Assembly: GCA_928212115.1 (NCBI GenBank)
Contig: CAKMRJ010005745.1
Coordinates: 104,457,936-104,521,935, forward strand
Direction of reading: 5' to 3'
DNA: 64,000 bases
DNA from: Lactuca virosa
Taxonomy: Eukaryota > Streptophyta > Magnoliopsida > Asterales > Asteraceae
Shown here: positions 54,183 through 64,000 of the stretch, piece by piece
How positions within the stretch are numbered: position 1 is the stretch's first letter
How the letters are laid out: each line of letters starts with the position of its first letter
Notes under the pieces: generated by a model
Databases searched by the model: none
The model's input: only the letters and a program-made list of their open reading frames with translations
What the model was told of the DNA's origin: nothing
Translations under genes and position numbers: made by a program

Positions 54183-54314
54183 AGTTATGTGTAATTAAGA
54201 ATGATTGACCTAGAAATGGTGAGTCCGCCTTAGGACCTGTTCCTTGTTTGGTTGTGGACTTAGGGTAGACTCATTAGGATCAACAGTCTAATAAAATTTT
54301 AATTACACATAACT
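54183..54314 (+). repeat. Hairpin module 2 of element 2
   Basis: Outer arms AGTTATGTGTAATTA (54183-54197) and TAATTACACATAACT (54300-54314) pair perfectly over 15 bp. An inner TGAGTC/GACTCA stem flanks the same CCTGTTCCTTGTTTGGTT loop. The arm sequences differ from module 1. Confidence 0.8.
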
Positions 54315-54625
54315 GGGGGCATGTCAAGTGAATCTTAGGAGTGGATCAGACATGGAACAAATCACAAGATTATAATCAAGTTATTCCTACTAAATTCATA
54401 AGTCTATTTATATAGACCTCTGGTATAGAGTCGTCGGCGTAGTCGTGTCGGCAATCTAGAATATGGCTAAATACATAATACAAACTATAATACCCAAATT
54501 ATACAAAATTTTCTGCATTAAAAATCAATAGACAAATACATAAAATGAAACTAAAAAGGGTATCAAACTATCAAGAGAAAAACACATACAATGTAGATTA
54601 AAATCCACTAATTATAACAAAATGG

Positions 54626-55706
54626 CTAAGGATTGTTAAGTCCTCTCTTCTTATAAATAGCTTTGAAGCAAGCTTGCCTAAGCTTCTTTGTTCTTTCTGT
54701 CAATTCCATACCTGGCAATTTCTCCATCATCTTCTTGTGCCCTTCTAACGTCTCTATCTCCTCCTTTAATCCCAACTCCTAATTTTTTTTAAAGGTAGAT
54801 GCAATATATTTTTCATGTGAGTTCACAAAATTTACAATGAGTTAAGTTTATATAAATATAAATCAGGAGATCGTAGTAAATCAATTGATTTGATGTGGCA
54901 TATGCCTAGGACCTATGTTTAGTTATAAAGAAACTAACAATTAAAATTTTAGAAAATACCAAAACTACTTTGGTTACCAAGTGCATGAGTAATGTATAGA
55001 AGGTTATTATCATAATTTACCTTGGCATTTTCAATGAGGGATTGAAGGCTCTTAAGTTTTCTATGAGGCCATCTGTTTATGTTTAGCTCTCTGCATCTTT
55101 TCTTCAACACTGTTAAACTTATCCCTAGTTCCTTTGCTGCCATGATTATCGGCATCTCAAAGTACTTCTCTATCTCTTCAAACTCCAATGGTCTCAATCT
55201 CTTTGCCACCTTCCGGCCACCGTGATCAGTGGTGGCAGCACTAGAACTACATGTAGCCTCACCACCGGATTTACAGTCTTCACTGAAACTAACCAATGGT
55301 AAATTACCATCCTCCCAACAATCCCATAAGCTTATATCTTCAAGGGGATCAAAATCGTGAAACTCATTTCTAGAAATGATGTTTTGATCTTTGTTAAGTA
55401 CTGTGGAAACGTTCTGATCGAGCACTTCATGCAATTTTTCCGACAACTCGTAATCATGATGGTTGAGCATGTCACCACTGCAAAAATCCAAAAACTCAAG
55501 ATAATCAAATCCAACACGATGAAAGACTCTTTTTGATCACTACAAATCCAAACCATGTTTTGATCAATGTCGACAAAATCACTTTTCTGTGCGTAAGATG
55601 GTGTAATGAGTGACGTTTATATATACCTGAAAAGATCTTGATGATCAAAGTACTGAAACCAATCGAGGTCATCTATGGGGTTTTGATGATCTGCAGGTGG
55701 ATCCAT
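54626..55706 (-). CDS. RKD (RWP-RK domain) transcription factor, three exons, antisense inside element 2
   Basis: Exons on the minus strand are 55706-55627 (80 nt), 55477-55021 (457 nt) and 54778-54626 (153 nt), with GT-AG introns of 149 and 242 bp. The phases join to give 229 residues. The N-terminus is MDPPADHQNPIDDLDWFQYF. The RWP-RK domain lies at about 118-171 (RWPHRK at 162-167; AAKELGI, LKKRCREL). The C-terminal exon reads ELGLKEEIETLEGHKKMMEK then ELTERTKKLRQACFKA. By eye it differs from the element 1 protein at under 20 positions plus a four-residue gap. No stop or frameshift is visible. It is transcribed against the element's own direction, which explains why introns could persist through an RNA intermediate. 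Transcription is not shown. Confidence 0.88.
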
Positions 55707-55747
55707 TTGTGAGGGAGAAGTTAAAAGTCGCGGTAAGAATGTGATGA

Positions 55748-55757
55748 TTTATATAAG
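55748..55757 (-). promoter_or_regulatory. TATA box of the element 2 RKD gene
   Basis: Minus-strand CTTATATAAATC at about the same distance from the ATG as in element 1. Confidence 0.6.
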
Positions 55758-56125
55758 TAAAGTGGGAGAAGTAATTAATAGCAAATTGTTGGGAATGCAA
55801 CAAAACAAGTTAAGCACTTCTGAAAAATTGATAAATGATTTCGGTAACACTCGCGGAATATAAACTAGTGAAAATTACAAATGAAATTGAATATATATAG
55901 TCTATGATGTTATGGTTATTGTGTATCTAACAAATGAAGAGAAAATGAATATATATATATATATTCTTTGAGCCGTAACCTTCTTCTTCAATTCACACAC
56001 ATATACGTATATGTTGCTGCAAATTATGACTTGTGTGCCTCATGCATTTAATGCATCACATGCCTACTGCATATTCTTGACTTTGAAGCTACGTACCAGT
56101 TTCCAATTTCCCCAGTAGCACAGTT

Positions 56126-56196
56126 TTCATTAGAAAGTACTCCAAGTCTTCACACATGAACCAGTTAGAAAGTACTCCAAGTCTTCACACATGCAA
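56126..56196. repeat. 35-bp tandem duplication in RKD upstream region
   Basis: A unit containing TAGAAAGTACTCCAAGTCTT and CACACATG occurs twice in tandem. Element 1 has one copy, element 3 also two. The duplication therefore arose in the element 2/3 lineage. Confidence 0.75.
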
Positions 56197-56201
56197 ATTA
56201 T

Positions 56202-56312
56202 GACTTGTGTGTCGCTATAGGTATGTCGTTGGCTCTTGTTAAAAACCTATAGCGACAACAAGTCATCGTAATAGATTAAACCTGTGGTGACGACAAGTCG
56301 TCGCTATAGGTA
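56202..56312. repeat. GTCGCTATAGG inverted and direct repeats
   Basis: TGTCGCTATAGGT (56210-56222) is perfectly inverted at 56245-56257, extending to about 20 bp with GACTTG/CAAGTC. A third copy (GTCGTCGCTATAGGT, about 56297-56311) follows in direct orientation. Element 1 has only one copy, as if 79 bp had been removed between direct repeats. Similar GTCGCTATAGG words are typical of subterminal repeats of plant CACTA-type transposons; that link is an inference. Confidence 0.65.
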
Positions 56313-56349
56313 ACTAATAAAACTTTATTTTTTAACCCCGAAAATATGA

Positions 56350-56587
56350 TTGACAAAATCTATCCGACGAGACCCTCGTGATACCTCTTGACGAAATTGA
56401 AATCAACAAGAGTCTCCACTTCGTGGAAGAACCGGTAGAAATCATGGATCGAGAGATCAAAAGAACAAAGCAAAGTCGTATTCCCATTGTGAAGGTCCGC
56501 TGGAACGCTAAACGAGGACCCGAATTCACCTGGGAACGCGAGGATCAGATGAAACAAAAGTATCCACATCTCTTCCCAAACTCTTGA
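56350..56587 (+). pseudogene. Ty3/gypsy pol C-terminal remnant (element 2)
   Basis: A short frame (start near 56378) contains LHFVEEPVEIMDREIKRTKQ, then RIPIVKVRWNAKRGPEFTWE and a stop after PHLFPNS at 56587. This is the C-terminal chromodomain-like tail of Tekay/Del-type chromovirus integrase. It is the only pol sequence left and ends about 55 bp before the next LTR, its normal place, which identifies the parent lineage. Confidence 0.8.
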
Positions 56588-56631
56588 AATCCCAGTCAAA
56601 ATGAAAATTTCGGGACGAAATTCCTTCTAAC

Positions 56632-56641
56632 GGGGGGATGA
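56632..56641 (+). other. Polypurine tract (element 2)
   Basis: GGGGGGATGA immediately before the middle LTR. Confidence 0.85.
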
Positions 56642-59549
56642 TGTGACAACCGTCAAATTTCGGTCAAGTCAAAGTCAAACAAAGTCAACAAGTCAAACCG
56701 GTCAACTCCAATAACCCTTGTATGTTAGGGTTTACGTTATGTAATCACTATACAATTCGCTATTTTAATGAGAAATCATCATTTGGAAAGTTCATGTGTT
56801 TGATTTTCCTTAGCCTTAACAGTGCTAAACAACGAACCAAAGCGATAAAACACTATTGCACAATCATCGGGATTGTGTAGGACACTAAATCATGGCTTAA
56901 AGGGGGTTTATGGACCTTGCGTTGCGAAGCCGGACACTCAAAAAATCACAAACGAAACCTCTCTCAATCTCTTTCACTCAATCTCTCTCTATTAAAATCT
57001 CTCCCAAATCTCTCTCAAAAGTTACTTTAACTTTTTGTAATCATTTGGGTCATCTCGACCCTTAACCGGGTCAAAAACCGCTTGAAACGGGGTAAAAACG
57101 GGTGAAATAGCCCTAAGGAACCCAAAACCCTCCTATTAGAAGCTTCTCAGCAAGCGAGACCGAAGCCTCTCAACATGCGAGACCGAAGCCGAAGCCAGCA
57201 TGACAGACCGAAGCCGAAGCTACCAAGACAGAAGCCCCGCATGCGAGCCTGCTGGTACGAAGCCTCGCACCTTCGGCCCCATGCGAGAGGTCTCGCAGAT
57301 AGCTTGTTTTTCCCGGTTTTCGACTACGACTTCGTTTTAACTCCGTTTTTCATTATTTTAACGTGGGATTTTCACCCAAAACTTTATTTTATAAACTAAG
57401 GCCCCAAAATATATAAATCTCCAGGGTTTTTATAAAAATATATTAAAAGAATTAGTGGTTGAACTAATTATTGAGGGAATATTTGCTTTTCCTTATTTTA
57501 TGACAAAAGCAAACCACCACCACCTCACTCTATGATCAGCCACTCTTTCCCACTACCCCTTGTCACCTTAGTGGACCTTTACACCCAATCTCCAGCTCTT
57601 CCCACGTTCTAAGAGCTGGAGAATTGGTCATCTCTCCTCATTCTCATTAACTTCTTTCATTCTACACTTAGCAACCAAAGAACACTCTCCAAAATTCTCT
57701 CATCTTTTCTCTCAACTTCAAGAACTTCAAGGCTTTCTCCAGGGATTTCTTTCTTCAATTAGTAAGTATCTTCATCATTCATATAATTATTACACTCCAT
57801 TCTACTCAAATCATTGATATCTTACACAAATTCCATCTTATTCGGTGTTAGATTCTCGAATCATCAAGACATCTTCTTAGTGTTCTTGGGTTGAACACTT
57901 CCTCTCTCTTACTTTCATCTACTGAAACCACATAGGGTGAGTTCATACCCCTACATTTACATGTTTTTCTTAAGTTTTAAGGGGGGGAATACAAGTAAAA
58001 TCATCAAGAACACAATTAAACTTTTTCTAACAGATTACATCAGAAAAGATGAACTTCGATCACGGACTGTTTTGGTCAACTTAAATATTTTAGTTTTCAA
58101 AACTGTTCCAGGTGCAAGTAGTTCAAACTCTTAGCTTTAAAATGGCTACTTGCACATCTCCATATGATTTTTCTACAATTTATGGTGATTTTTACAAAAC
58201 TGCCTATCATTTCAGAGGCAAACCCGGACCAGTCTGTGATTATGAACATTTTCACCTCTGTTAGAGATCACTAAAAATCATGATAAAATTTACGAACAAA
58301 CTAGACTCATATTCCAAACTCTCAGAATTTGCGGATTTGGATTTGGAGCTTTGATGATTTTTCTATAAATTTTCTAAGAACAGTAACAGAAACTGTATTC
58401 AACAAAAAGTTGCTGTCAATTTCATTTCACCTTGTAACATGTTGAGCAAGGTGTATATCTTTATGTGATTATATGTTATTGCAATATATGACATTTTATC
58501 TTAATATTTAGACACACATCAGTTTACAAATGGATTTGGACATATAAATATAAAGAATAACAAGTGATTATAATCAAAGTACAACCGATACATTCAAACA
58601 TTTAATAAACTATTTTGAATATAGTTTGCATACATTACTACGTACTACCCTTGGTTGATAAACTATAATAGGTATAGTTTATGAAACATTACATAACACA
58701 TACATTTAAAAAGGGTACATTTATACAAAGGATATTTTCATTAAGCAAGGTACGGCCATACGGTACCAAGTTTTCATAACACGTAATTTCGTTAATGACT
58801 TCTGTGAGACATTCGATTCAATTTACAAATAAGTCCTGTATTATAACCAGAGTCTCCTCGAGGGAGAGCGTGATACTTGTGTATAGATCTATATTGGGTT
58901 TGACAAACCCACACCTAAACTGCATGCAACAGTTAGACCGATAGGTCTGGGGTGACAAATGTCATAACATTTCCGACGCCTGAAGAACGTCGTTTCAGGC
59001 CAACTAGGTCATAGCATGGTTATAATAACTCACATGTGGTATTAACAAACATAGAATTTACGGGGATTTCACTAAAATCAAACGAGTTTATGTCGATTTA
59101 AACTTGCATTGTTTTACTATAAATATGACAAATTACTTGTACATTTCGGTCTTTGGGTTTTAAGACTACATTTACACATTAAGGAAAATATTGGATTTTC
59201 TGGAACGAACACTACTTTTACAAGAAAAGGCTTTCATAAATACATACAAAAGCTTATGCACTCACCAACCTTAATTTGTTGACACTTTTCAAACTACTTG
59301 TATTCTCAGGAAATCATAAACAGGTAAACAAGTGCTTTTGAGGATGGGACGCTAAGGCGTCTACATTTCATATTTTGTCAACATATGTAATTGATTCGTA
59401 AACATGTAATTCATACAATGATGTAACTTTTTCAATTATATTTATGTTGGTTATGTTTGCTTGATTACTATTAAATTGTTGTTATGATACTATACATGAA
59501 GTCCTCCACCCCCGGACGTTTCCGCCATCCTTGGTTTGGGGGTGTGACA
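56642..59549 (+). repeat. LTR 2 (shared middle LTR) of the tandem array
   Basis: 2908 bp and very similar to LTR 1. It follows a PPT and precedes a PBS, so it is both a 3' and a 5' LTR. It lacks the short CTGAATCTCT-type insertion present in LTR 1 near 50636. Confidence 0.92.
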
Positions 59550-59552
59550 GAT

Positions 59553-59564
59553 TGGTATCAGAGC
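59553..59564 (+). other. Primer-binding site (element 3)
   Basis: TGGTATCAGAGC three bases after LTR 2. Confidence 0.9.
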
Positions 59565-60041
59565 AAGTTTATAGTGAATTCAGTATATCAAACCACATAA
59601 GATATACAAACTATAAACACCTTTGGGACTAAAGTCTCTGATTGAACATTTTTCAAATAAATATACTTTTAGAAATGAATGGTTTCTTATTAAAAGTATA
59701 AATACATGCATACATGCTCACATAGTGTCATAACTAGAAGAACATAAAGTAAAAGAAGAGGAGTTGTACATTATGGGTATGCCTTGGTATATGTAAATCA
59801 AGTCTGGGAAGGATATAGCCTGATCAACTATATCTGTCCGAGGAGTGACTTGCATATACTGGGGGATAGTCATAATGGGCAACAAATCTAACAACCTAAC
59901 TACACCCTACAGGGAATACTTTAAGAATCGAATCTAAACACCTAAAAATACTATAGGAGTATTGGTGATACTATAACCAACTTATGTGAAAACTAAAGAC
60001 CTCTATTAGTAGGCCTATGATAACTGAGTGCATACGCCAAG

Positions 60042-60173
60042 GTTATACATAATTAAAGATATTATAGACTCAGAATCTATGACTATTGCTCTACTTCCTG
60101 TTCCTTGTTTGGTTGTGGACTTAGAGTAGAGTCATTTATTCGAAAGTCTATTCTATCTCAAATTATGTATAAC
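60042..60173 (+). repeat. Hairpin module 1 of element 3
   Basis: Same arms as at 53685-53816 (GTTATACATAATT at 60042-60054, complement at 60161-60173) and the same loop word. Confidence 0.8.
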
Positions 60174-60529
60174 TGATATGCACTACGTGATTATAGACGT
60201 AACTAATAAGGATCACCCCTATAAGTAATTATAGGATTAGGCGTCTATTAATTATCTCTTCTAGCACGAGCAACATGATGTGTAAATTTTAACGCCCGTA
60301 CAAAACCTACTTCTACCCACTACCATAACTCCGTCTCCAAGACGTTAACAGAAACACCAAGAATAGTTCACTAAAGTGCGAAATTATACATGTGTATATA
60401 AATGGTAAGGATATTTACTAAAAGGTTTATCAATGAAATAGGCATGCATTTTATTTCATTGAATCTCACTACTTGGTATTACAAACAATTTACAACTGGT
60501 AACTCTAAGATTCTTTAGGTGTACCTCGA

Positions 60530-60662
60530 AGTTATGTGTAATTAAGAAATGATTGACCTAGAAATGGTGAGTCCGCCTTAGGACCTGTTCCTTGTTTGGT
60601 TGTGGACTTAGGGTAGACTCATTAGGATCAACAGTCTAATAAAATTTTAATTACACATAACT
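60530..60662 (+). repeat. Hairpin module 2 of element 3
   Basis: Same arms as at 54183-54314 (60530-60544 and 60648-60662). Confidence 0.8.
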
Positions 60663-60973
60663 GGGGGCATGTCAAGTGAATCTTAGGAGTGGATCAGACA
60701 TGGAACAAATCACAAGATTATAATCAAGTTATTCCTACTAAATTCATAAGTCTATTTATATAGACCTCTGGTATAGAGTCGTCGGCGTAGTCGTGTCGGC
60801 AATCTAGAATATGGCTAAATACATAATACAAACTATAATACCCAAATTATACAAAATTTTCTGCATTAAAAATCAATAGACAAATACATAAAATGAAACT
60901 AAAAAGGGTATCAAACTATCAAGAGAAAAACACATACAATGTAGATTAAAATCCACTAAATATAACAAAATGG

Positions 60974-62048
60974 CTAAGGATTGTTAAGTCCTCTCTTCTT
61001 ATAAATAGCTTTGAAGCAAGCTTGCCTAAGCTTCTTTGTTCTTTCTGTCAATTCCATACCTGGCAATTTCTCCATCATCTTCTTGTGCCCTTCTAACGTC
61101 TCTATCTCCTCCTTTAATCCCAACTCCTAATTTTTTTAAAGGTAGATGCAATATATTTTTCATGTGAGTTCACAAAATTTACAATGAGTTAAGTTTATAT
61201 AAATATAAATCAGGAGATCGTAGTAAATCAATTGATTTGATGTGGCATATGCCTAGGACCTATGTTTAGTTATAAAGAAACTAACAATTAAAATTTTAAA
61301 AATACCAAAACTACTTTGGTTACAAGTGCATGAGTAATGTATAGAAGGTTATTATCATAATTTACCTTGGCATTTTCAATGAGGGATTGAAGGCTCTTAA
61401 GTTTTCTATGAGGCCATCTGTTTATGTTTAGCTCTCTGCATCTTTTCTTCAACACTGTTAAACTTATCCCTAGTTCCTTTGCTGCCATGATTATCGGCAT
61501 CTCAAAGTACTTCTCTATCTCTTCAAACTCCAATGGTCTCAATCTCTTTGCCACCTTCCGGCCACCGTGATCAGTGGTGGCAGCACTAGAACTACATGTA
61601 GCCTCACCACCGGATTTACAGTCTTCACTGAAACTAACCAATGGTAATTACCATCCTCCCAACAATCCCATAAGCTTATATCTTCAAGGGGATCAAAATC
61701 GTGAAACTCATTTCTAGAAATGATGTTTTGATCTTTGTTAAGTACTGTGGAAACGTTCTGATCGAGCACTTCATGCAATTTTTCCGACAACTCGTAATCA
61801 TGATGGTTGAGCATGTCACCACTGCAAAAATCCAAAACTCAAGATAATCAAATCCAACACGATGAAAGACTCTTTTTGATCACTACAAATCCAAACCATG
61901 TTTTGATCAATGTCGACAAAATCACTTTCTGTGCGTAAGATGGTGTAATGAGTGACGTTTATATATACCTGAAAAGATCTTGATGATCAAAGTACTGAAA
62001 CCAATCGAGGTCATCTATGGGGTTTTGATGATCTGCAGGTGGATCCAT
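60974..62048 (-). pseudogene. RKD (RWP-RK) gene copy 3 with a one-base deletion, element 3
   Basis: The three-exon layout is identical to the element 2 copy: exons 62048-61969 (80 nt), 61821-61366 (456 nt) and 61126-60974 (153 nt). Exon 2 is one base shorter because a run of three A in GGTAAATTACC is two A here (near 61646). This shifts the frame just after CWEDGN, upstream of the DNA-binding domain. The RWP-RK domain itself remains readable in the next frame with RWPHRK intact. Several other single-base homopolymer differences cluster in this unit, so an assembly error is a live alternative to a true pseudogene. Splice sites and the TATA box (about 62090-62099) are conserved. Confidence 0.8.
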
Positions 62049-62709
62049 TTGTGAGGGAGAAGTTAAAAGTCGCGGTAAGAATGTGATGATTTATATAAGT
62101 AAAGTGGGAGAAGTAATTAATAGCAAATTGTTGGGAATGCAACAAAACAAGTTAAGCACTTCTGAAAATTGATAAATGACTTCGGTAACACTCGCGGAAT
62201 ATAAACTAGTGAAAATTACAAATGAAATTGAATATATATAGTCTATGATGTTATGGTTATTGTGTATCTAACAAATGAAGAGAAAATGAATAGATATATA
62301 TATAATATATATATATATATATCTTTGAGCCGTAACCTTCTTCTTCAATTCACACCATATACGTATATGTTGCTGCAAATTATGACTTGTGTGCCTCATG
62401 CATTTAATGCATCACATGCCTACTGCATATTCTTGACTTTGAAGCTACGTACCAGTTTCCAATTTCCCAGTAGCACAGTTTTCATTTAGAAAGTACTCCA
62501 AGTCTTCACACATGAACCAGTTAGAAAGTACTCCAAGTCTTCACACATGCAAATTATGACTTGTGTGTCGCTATAGGTATGTCGTTGGCTCTTGTTAAAA
62601 ACCTATAGCGACAACAAGTCATCGTAATAGATTAAACCTGTGGTGACGACAAGTCGTCGCTATAGGTAACTAATAAAACTTTATTTTTTTAACCCCGAAA
62701 ATATGATTG

Positions 62710-62943
62710 ACAAAATCTATCCGACGAGACCCTCGTGATACCTCTTGACGAAATTGAAATAACGAAAGTCTCCACTTCGTGGAAGAACCGGTAGAAATCA
62801 TGGATCGAGAGATCAAAAGAACAAAGCAAAGTCGTATTCCCATTGTGAAGGTCCGCTGGAACGCTAAACGAGGACCCGAATTCACCTGGGAACGCGAGGA
62901 TCAGATGAAAAAAAAGTATCCACATCTCTTCCCAAACTCTTGA
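62710..62943 (+). pseudogene. Ty3/gypsy pol C-terminal remnant (element 3)
   Basis: Same remnant as at 56350-56587, with a two-base deletion near 62762 that breaks the frame. The FVEEPVEIMDRE and IPIVKVRWN motifs are still readable. Followed by the PPT at 62988-62997. Confidence 0.75.
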
Positions 62944-62997
62944 AATCCCAGTCAAAATGAAAATTTCGGGACGAAATTCCTTCTAACGGGGGGATGA

Positions 62998-64000
62998 TGT
63001 GACAACCGTCAAATTTCGGTCAAGTCAAAGTCAAACAAAGTCAACAAGTCAAACCGGTCAACTCCAATAACCCTTGTATGTTAGGGTTTACGTTATGTAA
63101 TCACTATACAATTCGCTATTTTAATGAGAAATCATCATTTGGAAAGTTCATGTGTTTGATTTTCCTTAGCCTTAACAGTGCTAAACAACGAACCAAAGCG
63201 ATAAAACACTATTGCACAATCATCGGGAGTTGTGTAGGACACTAAATCATGGCTTAAAGGGGTTTATGGACCTTGCGTTGCGAAGCCGACACTCAAAAAG
63301 ATCACAAACGAAACCTCTCTCAATCTCTTTCACTCAATCTCTCTCTATTAAAATCTCTCCCAAATCTCTCTCAAAAGTTACTTTAACTTTTTGTAATCAT
63401 TTGGGTCATCTCGACCCTTAACCAGGGTCAAAAACCGCTTGAAACGGGTAAAAACGGGTAAAATAGCCTAAGGAACCCAAAACCCTCTATGAGAAGCTTC
63501 TCAGCATGCGAGACCGAAGCCTCTCAGCATGCGAGAGACCGAAGCCGAAGCCAGCATGACAGACCGAAGCCGAAGCTACCCAGAGACAGAAGCCTCGCAT
63601 GCGAGCCTGCTGGTACGAAGCCTCGCACCTTCGGCCCCATGCGAGAGGTCTCGCAGACGGCTTGTTTTTCCCGGTTTTCGACTACGACTTCGTTTTAACT
63701 CCGTTTTTCATTATTTTAACGTGGGATTTTCACCCAAAATTTATTTTATAAACTAAGGCCCCAAAATATATAAATCTCCAGGGTTTTTTTTATAAAATAT
63801 TAAAAGAATTAGTGGTTGAACTAATTATTGAGGGAATATTGGCTTTTCCTTATTTTATGACAAAAGCAAACCACCACCACCTCACTCTATGATCAGCCAC
63901 TCTTTCCCACTACCCCTTGTCACCTTGGTGGACCTTTACACCCAATCTCCAGCTCTTCCCACGTTCGAAGAGCTGGAGAATTGGTCATCTCTCCTCATTC
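62998..64000 (+). repeat. LTR 3 of the tandem array, cut by the window end
   Basis: Starts TGTGACAACCGTC after a PPT and matches LTRs 1 and 2 for the 1003 bp visible, with more single-base indels than LTR 1 against LTR 2. Confidence 0.9.

Larger units (their letters stand above)
53205..54625 (+). other. Non-coding internal leader of element 2
   Basis: No gag frame. Contains two hairpin modules (listed separately). The part from 54240 onward matches element 1 from 12650. Confidence 0.65.
50264..64000 (+). mobile_element. Tandem LTR-retrotransposon array carrying RKD genes (elements 2 and 3)
   Basis: Three direct LTRs (50264-53189, 56642-59549 and 62998 to beyond the window) alternate with two internal regions (53190-56641 and 59550-62997). 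Each internal region begins with a PBS and ends with a PPT, so the middle LTR serves both units. Each holds an antisense RKD gene, two hairpin modules and a short pol C-terminal remnant, and no gag, RT or RNase H. LTR-LTR recombination between sister copies or between tandem insertions is the simplest origin. The bases before the first LTR are CCCTC; the matching duplication would lie outside the window. Confidence 0.9.

Overview
The window looks like nuclear DNA of a flowering plant, most likely a eudicot of the daisy family. The evidence is AT-rich intergenic DNA, intron-containing plant genes, an LRR receptor-like protein gene of the EIX2/Cf type, and nested Ty3/gypsy, Ty1/copia (including a SIRE/Maximus-type element with a post-pol ORF), L1, hAT-like and Mutator-like elements. 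The species assignment is an impression from protein and LTR style, not a proof.

Layout. 1-8.6 kb: LTR-retrotransposon debris, a broken receptor-like-protein (RLP) pseudogene on the minus strand (about 2.1-3.3 kb), (AT)n microsatellites and a TIR element. 8.6-19.8 kb: a stack of insertions. An L1 ORF2 remnant is split by a small hAT-like element (TSD AACACCAT), which is split by a complete LTR retrotransposon (9101-18828, TSD CCACC), which itself contains a hAT-like element (TSD GAATCTAT) and an apparently intact three-exon RKD (RWP-RK) transcription-factor gene in antisense. 19.8-25.0 kb: low-complexity intergenic DNA with a Mutator-like MITE. 25.0-29.85 kb: a complete but stop-riddled Ty1/copia element (TSD GACAT). 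30.5-33.2 kb: a long intronless RLP gene that has lost its usual membrane-spanning segment. 34.6-35.9 kb: a non-autonomous Mutator-like element (9-bp TSD). 37.3-50.26 kb: a gypsy gag fragment fused to a minus-strand SIRE-type copia element, whose 3' LTR is split by an internally deleted gypsy element. 50.26-64 kb: a tandem LTR-internal-LTR-internal-LTR array, running off the window, in which each internal region again carries an RKD gene in antisense.

The main result is a family of LTR retrotransposons carrying a host developmental regulator as cargo. Three RKD copies sit in the same position and orientation between a tRNA-iMet primer-binding site and a polypurine tract. They keep canonical introns and a TATA box. 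The elements have lost gag and nearly all of pol; in the second and third copies only about the last 70 codons of a chromovirus-like pol remain. The first two copies read as complete proteins (233 and 229 residues after splicing); the third has a one-base deletion. Two LTR subfamilies, alike at their ends but different in the middle, carry the same cargo. The internal regions also hold repeated hairpin modules with a constant loop sequence and different but perfectly paired outer stems. RKD proteins control egg-cell and embryo programmes, so movement of a promoter-bearing RKD gene by a retrotransposon deserves follow-up.

All similarity statements are by eye. No database search, folding or alignment program was run.
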